The notes under the pieces: model-generated | The model's database searches: none | What the model was told of the DNA's origin: nothing | What the model saw: only the letters and a program-made list of their open reading frames with translations | Translations under genes and position numbers: made by a program | Source: an uncultured Kiritimatiellota bacterium | GTDB lineage: Bacteria; Verrucomicrobiota; Kiritimatiellia; RFP12; UBA1067 | Assembly (NCBI GenBank): GCA_934635385.1 | Contig: CAKTZI010000014.1 | Location: 19,253 to 83,252, forward strand | DNA: 64,000 nucleotides | Direction: 5' to 3' | In this document: in pieces, positions 52,701 through 59,721 of the stretch | How positions within the stretch are numbered: the first letter of the stretch is position 1 | Layout: each line of letters begins with the position of its first letter

Positions 52701-55700
52701 CGCCTGACGCAGTTGACGGCCTTCGGCCAAGCGGACTTTGCTCCACGCGAAGTGCCTCGCCGATTCTCTCGTGATCGAGGCCGTTCCTCCGACCAGCATC
52801 TCGATGTTGTCCTCAAGATGGTCAAGGACATACTTCTCGACCGAATGAGGATTCTTCGCACTGATCTTCGCGGCGCCCTCAATGTCCGTGACAAGCGCAA
52901 TGTCCTTTCTCCCGACCCGCGCCACGCTCATCCGAATGTCGGGGTTCGCCGCGTTGAACCTCTGCGAAAGCGGAATCACGTTCCCCGCGTCGTCGTAGGT
53001 GACGGTCGCGAGCTTCATGCCGTTCTCGGCATCCCGGTAGACGTACTGCCGCCCGTCGTCGTAGCCCCATTCCCGCGCGTCGTTTCCGTCCCACCACAGG
53101 TTCTCGGCCCTCACGACTTGCCGGACGATGCGGTACTTGCCAACTCCAAACCGACTCCTGCCGTGGTTTTCGGCGTAGGTGCGCGAGGGGGACACCCACT
53201 GCCCGCCGCTCTGGAGACCGTCGAACTTTACACCCTTCGGCACGGCGCGGTACACGATGATGCGCGCCTTGTCGTTGCCGCCCTGAATGCTTTCGATCGC
53301 CGACGCAATCGCCGCCTGCGCCTCGCGCCCCGCCGCGTCGTCGTACATGTAGATCCTTGGGCCACGCTTGCTGAAGAAGTCGTCGGGCTGCCCCGTGATG
53401 CCATTCGCGATCGCCCACAGGTTCAGGTCCCAGCCCTCCTCGCGCGCCTCGGCCAGAGCCTCGGCGTTCTTGAAGTCTCCCGCATCGACGGGCGCGCTCG
53501 GCGCGGCGTGTGCGTCCCTGTACGACGTGTCCGCCGAATACCCACTCCGCACCCACGCGGCCTTCAGCAGTCGTTTCGCCGCCTCCATGTCGCCGCGCTT
53601 CACCGCGTCCATGTACGCCGCGTCCTCCGCCGCCGTCGCCCCCTCGCCCGTGCCGACGGCGTGGAGGGACGGCCTCTCGTAGTCCGCCGCGCTGCCCGTG
53701 TAGAGGCGCGCGATGGAGAAGCGCGCGCCACCCCCGTTGCGCTCTTCGCCGCGATTTGATACAATACCTAGCGCTTCCTGCGAGAAGTCCGTCTCGTCAA
53801 GGAAGCGATTCGCGGTCTTGTTCCTCCCTGGCAATTGGAGCCTGTGCGGGAAAGACCGCGAAATGTTTTTGCGGTCGACGTAAAGCAGATACCCCTGGTC
53901 AATCCACGACTGGACGGCTTCCGCCGACAGTTTCCCGTAGACAGACGTGATCCGCAGCGCATTCGCCCCGTCCATGGCCCTTGCCGTGTAGTCGAGCGGG
54001 ACAACCGACGAGATACCCCCGTCCTGGTCTCGGATCGGCACGAGAGCCGTCACGGTGTCCTTCGGTCGCGTCTTGCTCTGGAACACCGCCAGCGGCGCGT
54101 CGAGCGACACGGCCAGCTTCTTCATCTGCTCAGCCGAAATGCGGTGCTTCCCCTGCATCGCCTTCTTCAGGCAGTCGGACGAGACGACGATCCGCCGTCC
54201 GTCAGAATCGACGCCAAGCTTCTCCCGAAGGACTCGCGAGATGACAGCCGGAACGCGCGGCAAGACAGTCGCGTCCGAACGCGGCTTCAACTTCCCGCCA
54301 ACGAAATCGTCAACCGCCGTGCGCCAACTCGCGTCCTCCTCCCTCGCCACCGAGAAGCGCACGTCCGTTTCCCCCTTGTCGAACCTCCGCGAGAGCGGAA
54401 TCACACGCCCCGCGTCGTCTCGTGTGACAGCATCTGCCACCTTGATCTGATTCGGACTGACGGGGATGTAGTCCGTTGAAAGCGGAGGCTCTTCGCCATT
54501 TCGCAATTCCCCGAGAAAGCCTCCTTCCCGGATGTTGCGGACGATTACGCCGTCATACCCATTCCTGGCGGCGTTCCGGACGGCGGCTTCCATTTCCCTG
54601 GTGCCTTCCTGCCCCCACGTCTTCCCCTTGAAATCGATCTCCAGCGGATTGGTGATGTTTACGTAGCACTCATAGATGTCCGGCACGCGCATGAACGACA
54701 TCTCGGTTATCTCGTCCAATGGCGTGTCAATGCCGACACCGCTCAGCGCATCGGCAATCACATCGCGCCCGCCATAGCCCTTGCCGTTGTCCTCAATGTC
54801 CCTGATGGATTCGGCAAACGATCCCCAATTCGCCATTTCATCGGGCGTGTAGTCGCCCATCGTAAGTTCGTCCGCAATCTGACGCGCCGTCACATCATCT
54901 ATCGCGACCTCCTCGCCGTTCACCCGAAGAATGAAGTCGGCCTCCTTCTTGAACATGTCGGCCACGTCTCTGTTGTCGGAGAAGAAGGACGGCGTTCTGA
55001 ATATCTTTATGTTCGCCCCCGTTCGGCTGCCGTGGTAGACCTTCATCGGCTTGCCGTCTGCGCCAACCACCTTCGTGTTCGGCATGGCACGTGCGACGGC
55101 ATCACGCTTCATCTTCTCCGCCGCCTCCCTGTCGCCGCGATACACTGCGTCCATGTACGCCGCGTCCTCCGCCGCCGTCGCCCCCTGTCCCGTGCCGGCG
55201 GCTCGCGCAAGGACGACCTTCCCGCCCGGCTGCGTCCGCTCCAGGTCAACCGGCAGCGCGAAGAGGTAGCCCCGGTCGTTCTTCCACCGCAGCAGCCCGT
55301 TCGAGCCGCTGCCGCCGTCCTCGTCATACTTCCGTGTCGACGTCTTCGACAGCGGCGCGCGCTTCCGCGTCCCGAACTCGCTTCCCTTCAGCAGCTCGGC
55401 GTTGACCGTGTCCACGAACTCGCCGAGCGTCATCTTCTCGATCTGCTCCTCCGTGAGGTCGGCGAGCCCGAACGCGCCCCTGAACGCCTTCCAGACCTCC
55501 TTCAGCCACGCCTTCAGCTCCGCCGCAAGCCCCTTGTCCTCGACCAGCCGCGCGCCCCGGTCGCCGATCATCGTCGCCAGCGCCTCGTCGCAGATCCCCT
55601 CGTCGCGCCCCTTCAGGTAGGCGTACTCGTGCCCTTCGACCTCCGAGTAGCCCTTGATCTCCCTGAAGTACTCGCTGTTCCTGACGAGTTCCATGCCGCG

Positions 55701-58595
55701 CCGCCAGAGCGCGGGATTGATGCCGCGGATCGCCTCCAGCGCAAGGTGCCCGTACTCGTGGATCGGCGTGTTGAAGTTGATCGCCGCCGGGTTGAAGTGC
55801 AGCACGCCCTCGCCGTCCACGAACCCGTAGATGTCGCCGTGGCTGTTGACGAACGGACGCCCGTTCGGCGTCTTCTCCAGCGCGGCGCGGAAGCTCGTCT
55901 CGTCGTAGGTGACGCCGTTGCCAAGCGTCGTCTTGAAGAGAAGCCCGAACAGCTTCGCCCGCGTGTCCAGCTTCGCCTGGGCGCGCGCCAGCCCCTGTTC
56001 CTTGATCTCGTGGGCGAGCGCGGCGACGATCGGCTTCGCCGTCTCGTCCGCGAAGTCGATCCCGATGCCGTTCCGCTGCGCGATGCGGTCGAGCTGCGCG
56101 ATCACCGCCGCCGCGTCCGCCGCGTTCTCCGGCTTCGCGAGGTCGTCCGCCGTCAGGCCCTCGACGGCGACGCCCTCGGACGACACCTGCACGCGCAGGT
56201 TCGGGAACGTCGTGCAGCCCAAAAGCCCGTTGTCCATGACGTGCAGCTTTGTGCCCTTCAGCCGCTCCGCGTTCGCCGCGCCCTCGTAGGCCGTCTGCGG
56301 CTTCGGCGCGAACCGCCCGCCATTGGCATCCGCGCCCGTCGGCTCGGCGCGCACGGTCTCGCCGAGCGGCACCAGCCGGCCGTCCTCCGTCTCGACGATC
56401 TCGCTCGCGACGGCACGCGCGTCCTCCTCGCTCAAGTCCGGGTTGCGTTCGCGAATCGACTCGGCCTTGACCTCCGCCGCGATCCGGTCGAGTTCGCCCG
56501 CCAGCGCCGCGCCCCGCTCCGCGTCGAGTTCGGCGCCCTGCTCCGCGCCAATCGCGCGCGCGACCGGCTCGGCCTCCGCCAGCCGCTCCAGCATCCGCCG
56601 CGCCAGGGCCTCGTCGCCCTGCGCGCGATCGAGAATGCCGTCGATCAGCGCGTCCTGCTCCGCCTTCGGACGCGCCCCCAGCTCGCACTGCGCCGCCGAC
56701 AGCAGCTCCTCGGCAAACTCGCCGCCGATGCGCCCCGCCTTCACGGACTCCTTCATCTTCGCCGTGCCGTGGATCGCGATGTTCAGCGCACGCCGCGCGC
56801 CGCCGACGAACCGCCCGTAGCGGTCGCGCTCGGTCAGGCCGTCGGCCTCCGCCTGCTCCCAGCTCGTCACGCCCAGCTCCTCGATCTCCTTCACCTGCTC
56901 CGCCGGGTTCGACTCCTTGCCGCGCAAGTCGTGAACCTTCTGCGCACGCGCCGCCCGCTCCTCCTCCAGCGCGATCTCGTCCGGCGTGCGCGGCGCCGCC
57001 GTCCCTGCAGCTTCCGCAGCCGCCGCGCCGTCGCCCGCCGCCGCGCCCTGTTCCGTGCCGGGCGCGCCCTGTTCCGTTTTGGCGGCCTCCGCCTTGAGGC
57101 TCGCGCCCATCTTCTCCGCCCACGTCGCGACCTTCCTGAGTGTGCCCGTGATCTCGCGCTCGTCCAGCCTCTGAACGTACTCGTTGATGGACTCGGCCTT
57201 CGCCTCCGGCGTCGCCGTCGCGGCCTCCTCCGCCGTCATGAGCCCGCGCCCGACGACGAAGGGGTCGATGATCCGCTTCACGCGCCGCTCTGGCGCCTGC
57301 GCCGCCCACGCGACGAAGCCGCCCGCGCCCTGAAGGAGAATCAGCGACGTGACGAGCCGCCCCTGGTTCTCCGGCGTGAAGAACTCCTTCTGCGCACCCC
57401 AGAGACGCGCAAACGGGTTCGCCGACTGCTCGCTGCCGCGCCGCTCCACGCCCAGCGTCTCCGCAAGCGTCGGATCCAGCCACTCCTCGATGTACTCCTC
57501 GCCCAGCCCTTCGAGATGCAGCTTCCGGCTCGTCCAGCCTTTGAGCCTGTTGAGGGCCGTCGTGGCCTTCGCGACCGCCTTGCCGACCGGCGTCGCGGCG
57601 ATCTTCCCGCCCGTCCGGCTGATGATCGGGAACTTCCCGACCGCGTACTTCGCGAGCGCGCCACCGGCCTTCTTCAGCCCCGCGCCCACGAGCCTGCCGC
57701 CGACGAGTTCCACGCTCGTCGCGACGCTCGCGCGACCTATCCCCTTCGCGATCGCCTTGCCCACGCTGTCGCCCTTCGCCGTCATGACGAGGTTGCCGTC
57801 CTCGTCGAGCGCATACTGGTCGTTCGACAGCTCCTGCGCCTCGCCGGACGCGCTTGCGGCGAACTGCGCGGCAATGCCGAGCGGGCCAAGCGCGAACGGC
57901 ACCATGTAGCCGAGGTTCTGCTCCAGGTCGCCAAGGGCCTGTGCGCCGAACTTCGCCTCGCGCGTCTGGAGTTCCGTCCCCGCGTCGGTCTGCGTCTGCA
58001 CGCGATCCTCGATGAACTGCCGGGCGATCTCCGCCGCGTAGGCGTTGCGCGCCTTCGTCCGATCCGCCGCGTCCAGGAATCGCCACCCCTCGTGCCTGTC
58101 CCAATCCTCCAGCACGTCTGGCGTCGAGAACCACGAGGCGACCGTGCCGAGGGTCGTGCCGTAGAGCATGCGCGACAGGGCGCTGTCTGTCGCGGAATCG
58201 CTCCGCTCCGATCCGTTGATCAGGCTCTGCGCGGCGCTCATCTGCCCGGCGGCAAAGCCGCGCGCGCCGACCGAGTTGACGTTGACGAGATTCCTCAGGA
58301 CGCCGTTCTCCGGCGCGTCCGCGCCCGTCGCCGCCTCGTAGCTCAGCCCCGCCATCTCGTTGTAGCCGATCTTGGGGCGAGAGGCCCTTAAAGCTGCGTT
58401 CGCCTCATCGATGTCAGGCAATTCGTCCCCTGCCAACGCCGCGTTCGCCTCCTCGATGTCAGGCAATTCGTCCCCTGACAGTGCCGCGTTCAACTCTTCG
58501 ATGTCCGGCAACCCACCTACAGGGTTCTGCTCCGGGCGCGCTGTCGCCCGGCTAAGTTCCGCGTTTGCCTCATCGATGTCAGGAAGGTCGCTCAT
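46740..58595 (-). CDS. Giant phage polyvalent protein with metallopeptidase, three ART-like and two MuF-C-like regions (~3951 aa)
   Basis: One open frame of about 11.9 kb; the ATG at 58595 is preferred over an upstream TTG. Residues ~1-75 hold four ~17-aa repeats (LPDI(D/E)EANAAL). A helical, Gly/Ala-rich region follows. At ~775-1105 there is a metallopeptidase-like domain with HEYGH (~946-950). Three ADP-ribosyltransferase-like regions begin near ~1184 (MKVYHGSRTG), ~1780 (IIVYRAVPKGV) and ~2110 (GTGEGSQVYGWGLYAS). Two MuF-C-like regions lie at ~1430-1600 and ~2360-2530 (DTPDVLRLVGMPEARIVSRA). The long C-terminal part (~3300-3700) has LPD38-like segments (IIEYNDMFAKTVAYLHDRQA). Polyvalent proteins of this type are thought to be injected with phage DNA. 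It is the gene between lysogeny and accessory blocks, convergent with the Panacea operon. Confidence 0.85.
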   Translation of the reverse strand: MSDLPDIDEANAELSRATARPEQNPVGGLPDIEELNAALSGDELPDIEEANAALAGDELPDIDEANAALRASRPKIGYNEMAGLSYEAATGADAPENGVLRNLVNVNSVGARGFAAGQMSAAQSLINGSERSDSATDSALSRMLYGTTLGTVASWFSTPDVLEDWDRHEGWRFLDAADRTKARNAYAAEIARQFIEDRVQTQTDAGTELQTREAKFGAQALGDLEQNLGYMVPFALGPLGIAAQFAASASGEAQELSNDQYALDEDGNLVMTAKGDSVGKAIAKGIGRASVATSVELVGGRLVGAGLKKAGGALAKYAVGKFPIISRTGGKIAATPVGKAVAKATTALNRLKGWTSRKLHLEGLGEEYIEEWLDPTLAETLGVERRGSEQSANPFARLWGAQKEFFTPENQGRLVTSLILLQGAGGFVAWAAQAPERRVKRIIDPFVVGRGLMTAEEAATATPEAKAESINEYVQRLDEREITGTLRKVATWAEKMGASLKAEAAKTEQGAPGTEQGAAAGDGAAAAEAAGTAAPRTPDEIALEEERAARAQKVHDLRGKESNPAEQVKEIEELGVTSWEQAEADGLTERDRYGRFVGGARRALNIAIHGTAKMKESVKAGRIGGEFAEELLSAAQCELGARPKAEQDALIDGILDRAQGDEALARRMLERLAEAEPVARAIGAEQGAELDAERGAALAGELDRIAAEVKAESIRERNPDLSEEDARAVASEIVETEDGRLVPLGETVRAEPTGADANGGRFAPKPQTAYEGAANAERLKGTKLHVMDNGLLGCTTFPNLRVQVSSEGVAVEGLTADDLAKPENAADAAAVIAQLDRIAQRNGIGIDFADETAKPIVAALAHEIKEQGLARAQAKLDTRAKLFGLLFKTTLGNGVTYDETSFRAALEKTPNGRPFVNSHGDIYGFVDGEGVLHFNPAAINFNTPIHEYGHLALEAIRGINPALWRRGMELVRNSEYFREIKGYSEVEGHEYAYLKGRDEGICDEALATMIGDRGARLVEDKGLAAELKAWLKEVWKAFRGAFGLADLTEEQIEKMTLGEFVDTVNAELLKGSEFGTRKRAPLSKTSTRKYDEDGGSGSNGLLRWKNDRGYLFALPVDLERTQPGGKVVLARAAGTGQGATAAEDAAYMDAVYRGDREAAEKMKRDAVARAMPNTKVVGADGKPMKVYHGSRTGANIKIFRTPSFFSDNRDVADMFKKEADFILRVNGEEVAIDDVTARQIADELTMGDYTPDEMANWGSFAESIRDIEDNGKGYGGRDVIADALSGVGIDTPLDEITEMSFMRVPDIYECYVNITNPLEIDFKGKTWGQEGTREMEAAVRNAARNGYDGVIVRNIREGGFLGELRNGEEPPLSTDYIPVSPNQIKVADAVTRDDAGRVIPLSRRFDKGETDVRFSVAREEDASWRTAVDDFVGGKLKPRSDATVLPRVPAVISRVLREKLGVDSDGRRIVVSSDCLKKAMQGKHRISAEQMKKLAVSLDAPLAVFQSKTRPKDTVTALVPIRDQDGGISSVVPLDYTARAMDGANALRITSVYGKLSAEAVQSWIDQGYLLYVDRKNISRSFPHRLQLPGRNKTANRFLDETDFSQEALGIVSNRGEERNGGGARFSIARLYTGSAADYERPSLHAVGTGEGATAAEDAAYMDAVKRGDMEAAKRLLKAAWVRSGYSADTSYRDAHAAPSAPVDAGDFKNAEALAEAREEGWDLNLWAIANGITGQPDDFFSKRGPRIYMYDDAAGREAQAAIASAIESIQGGNDKARIIVYRAVPKGVKFDGLQSGGQWVSPSRTYAENHGRSRFGVGKYRIVRQVVRAENLWWDGNDAREWGYDDGRQYVYRDAENGMKLATVTYDDAGNVIPLSQRFNAANPDIRMSVARVGRKDIALVTDIEGAAKISAKNPHSVEKYVLDHLEDNIEMLVGGTASITRESARHFAWSKVRLAEGRQLRQARARSATVIRDLISLFTADETTHQVKAGKKGTAWRCRLPIGVPKVERGRIVGGVVYDSDVILKDDGKGKFFYDISHLKKNEALTRQLNNQAEALVGAKNTAITQEGAGSASGASTAESIANRGEERNGGEAKFSVGRLYTGSAADYERPSLHAVGTGEGSQVYGWGLYASNVRGIAEKYANRAEKFFKNGKPINPTSDDDLKFDVEIRVAQTILSAGSVENAIKEVKDEIASIKRANNGRVGVLPPLMLQELIRHGTEYEVRNNHVYEQTWFTDRAPGDEGHLLNWYEMDNLKPGNSLHEQVKWIRRQAKSEGVKLPKDLGSYGGDVYETVANALGSPKAASEFLARAGIDGVKYPVDSYGGKAVKDGDAMGWNYVSFRDDNIRIDHKWRDGEAVFHVGRVNPKLREDVARLTNTDRTKGEIVRRNEIVEFSDTPDVLRLVGMPEARIVSRADILRKIKARHFLSDEAISELPDAYAAPAAVFRDGKNFVVLTDREAKTQAGVEKPVMVYLKESNDKGVDNFLASAYAREPSKEKVYSDLAKAENLLYFDKGKAARLNLEGETLSQLTPQGLSGLVKTPEDLSSLVSGDSIANSAERGNGGGAGAGLAPRAPDAGAGLAPRAQDDGARFAAERGANEPEIDLSRWRFGKKAEMLPGGVRVAADFGRGEQTPGALAMSRELSGQGRTPLSRLGKVHPMSLPTSELLRLLKDVTGKAVPASVAKKLPGGVAATHTASGKVAIFADVFGIVDRTDKAREKAQLKEHGFYRDEDPDWCATQTTAAIRAERDRSERQLAMQLDALGERRVRGEDPGGQSAARGVFAHEIAKVVMDMPRQESGVLGRVQKIGDGIRKEVARMAGPGGGAREESDLRGTAGAFLDWAHGGPLSDPQTGNPVGRGKALSLRDLTDEMFGSFLTMPQEMKARAPAWYGAILKTVAETPALAKAYRELSLRAVSGRAHKAVQEELHRNWSRETEARIAQLEKEVNEPISAGSKAADAKELTLVGFHDRMAPTVVRIDEKAKVYLFAKRETLRKMKERGATRSEIAAVESEIDRFTGNIAQRKNELELARTAYERGAANEGMVYFYRMLEVEDEATRAGLSEQNKLDYLYHRRVIETQGRAAARGGDVRQSQMILGDLARELGAERWAALELYGRKFHAVIGQEILNDPRVTRMLGKGYVDYLRTQVDYVTASRTYSVEEMDEIELAREAARQSGEGGGDDVVSEMFAHVGALGGGGMIGEDAWGKRLVGSHRDVKDVRGATWERHEKLMQVVRRNELVIATRDALLAAGVEGVRDLPRAERDFKDNRRYGHLNYIEDGEKRTLVVPRQIADGFARMPDSNRNVLLMINNFCRKLYIDYNPGYAPVDMIRNLGSIEKNMPGMHESATKSVLRAVAGPIAGVEQLVAQSILKRSKHLQRAANAVAAIPGFGNTPYQTMGDAHKVVSFLLDPNGFRDRLWDAKARGDAAAEAEAYRIVGLAREVLKSNMFVSFTSRTTGRATEGFANDVMNRHGLYTLAQEIEREGKKRSLLRRAVESKWNAFARNKRIIEYNDMFAKTVAYLHDRQAFGAVRTAQESGVVVKRNVGLGEVERCGTATKPIQLIINQFFNAIEKGLVQHGRAIRERPVPTLTKDFVALTGLCIGSMAAKGVYTAAMRALFGDDEDKIRASAVGGVYDYLLAYERAYSNCSNYIRENYYILPLANLGPNGYTSVVLTLPLDDQDRMFSWIADQVSGRIAEKCGRPDMRPRQGVFESAMNATIRAVTPDLAFATPVFDMLKIVFSLASGNAPTDSFRGTPLYDKDVWDLRGESLQDMGDFLLATGKVLSNDLGGRMIYKFDYNGVDNGDGDAPKWLGLTLKRIPVLSPMLNRFVRIQVGSPDRDLARLKDDIRRVENIVRRSAMRLMVESAARGGALNEVEPKRYAERLEGWQKTYGLSDAAMQKIETDFLNGWNDHLNEDDVKRKKAERIMKRADKLGIEKAEEYIYRGQL

Positions 58596-58612
58596 TTCAA
58601 GTTTCCCCAAAT

Positions 58613-59608
58613 TTACTTTTCAATAATCCACTGTCCGTTGCGAAAGACCGCCATTCCCTGTTTGGTCTCTTGCCGATCCCCTTCCTTCGGTTTCGCCGCG
58701 CCGCCTCTGTATCGGCCAAACTGTCGCCCGTCTCCCTGCGGCTTTGCCGCGCCCTGTCCCGTGCCCGCCGCGCCCTGTCCCGTGCCCGCCGCGCCAGCGG
58801 CGGGTGGCCTCGTGAGTCCAACAACGCCGTCAAGATAGGCGCGTTGCTGTTCAGGCGTCAATGTCGCCCATTTGCGCGCCGACATCGCCTTGTCTTTTTC
58901 TTCTAAGATGTTTGCGAGCGCTCGCCCGCGATCGACCTCAAGATTGCGTGCCGTTTCCCGCGCGGTTTCGGCCTGCTTCGCGGCAGCGCTCGCAGCGGCC
59001 TTGTCCTGCTCGATGCCGCGCCTCTCCGCCTGCTCCTGCGCCCTTGCCGTCGCCTGGTGCTCGCCCGTGACGTCCGCCGTGTTGTAGTCGCTGCCGCCGA
59101 CGTACTCGCCCGTCTTCGGGTCGAAATAGCCGTACCGCCGCTGACTGTCGCGGTCGCGCCCCTTGTCCTCGATGTCCGCGATCCGAAGCTTCGTCTCCAT
59201 CTCATTCTCCGCCTGCGTCAGCCCGGCCTTGATCCGCTCCTGTTCAAGCCGCGTCCTGCTGCCGGGAATGAACACCCCGTTCTTGTCCGTGTAGCCGTCC
59301 TGAAGTTTCGACAGTTCGATGTTCGTCAGCCCGGTCTGCCGCGCGGCCTCGCCAGCCGTCCGCGTCTTCTCCTGCTGAATGGCCAGTTCGCTCGCGTGCT
59401 GCTTGTCCGCCATGTCCATCTCGTGCTGGCGAAGCGCAATCGTCTTCCGCTCCTCTTCCATCGCCCGCTTCTCCCACGGCGAGAAGCGGCCGGGGTCGTT
59501 GTGCGCGGCAGCAAGCCGCGACTCGTTAAACCTCTTGCGGGCCTCCATGTTCTGCCGATGCCAAGCATTGCGTTCATTCTGTTCAATTTCACGTGCGGTC
59601 AGTGCCAT
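58613..59608 (-). CDS. Long helical phage protein, probable internal virion or ejection partner (331 aa)
   Basis: Residues ~1-240 are almost all charged helix (e.g. REIEQNERNAWHRQNMEARK, KRAMEEERKTIALRQHEMDM), consistent with coiled coil. A Gly/Gln/Ala linker (TGQGAAGTGQGAAKPQGDGR) leads to a short basic end (AVFRNGQWIIEK). AGAAAGG lies upstream of the ATG at 59608. It precedes the giant gene by 17 nt and shares its linker type, so the two may be expressed and ejected together. No known domain. Confidence 0.72.
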   Translation of the reverse strand: MALTAREIEQNERNAWHRQNMEARKRFNESRLAAAHNDPGRFSPWEKRAMEEERKTIALRQHEMDMADKQHASELAIQQEKTRTAGEAARQTGLTNIELSKLQDGYTDKNGVFIPGSRTRLEQERIKAGLTQAENEMETKLRIADIEDKGRDRDSQRRYGYFDPKTGEYVGGSDYNTADVTGEHQATARAQEQAERRGIEQDKAAASAAAKQAETARETARNLEVDRGRALANILEEKDKAMSARKWATLTPEQQRAYLDGVVGLTRPPAAGAAGTGQGAAGTGQGAAKPQGDGRQFGRYRGGAAKPKEGDRQETKQGMAVFRNGQWIIEK

Positions 59609-59654
59609 GATTCGAATACCTTTCTTCTGGTTTTCCGAAATCATACCAAAAGTC

Positions 59655-59709
59655 AAGGGGGAAGAACCGTTTTTCGGCCCTTCCCCCGTCGTTTTGCGGT
59701 TCACGTGAT
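59655..59709 (-). terminator. 55-bp repeated terminator-type element, copy 2 (after int)
   Basis: On the minus strand TCACGTGAACCGCAAAACGA is followed by a hairpin (GGGGGAAG/CTTCCCCC with inner pairs) and TTGACTTTTGG. Layout and length match copy 1 at 33498-33552. It lies between the integrase stop and the next gene. Confidence 0.78.
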
Positions 59710-59721
59710 ACGCTTCCGCGC

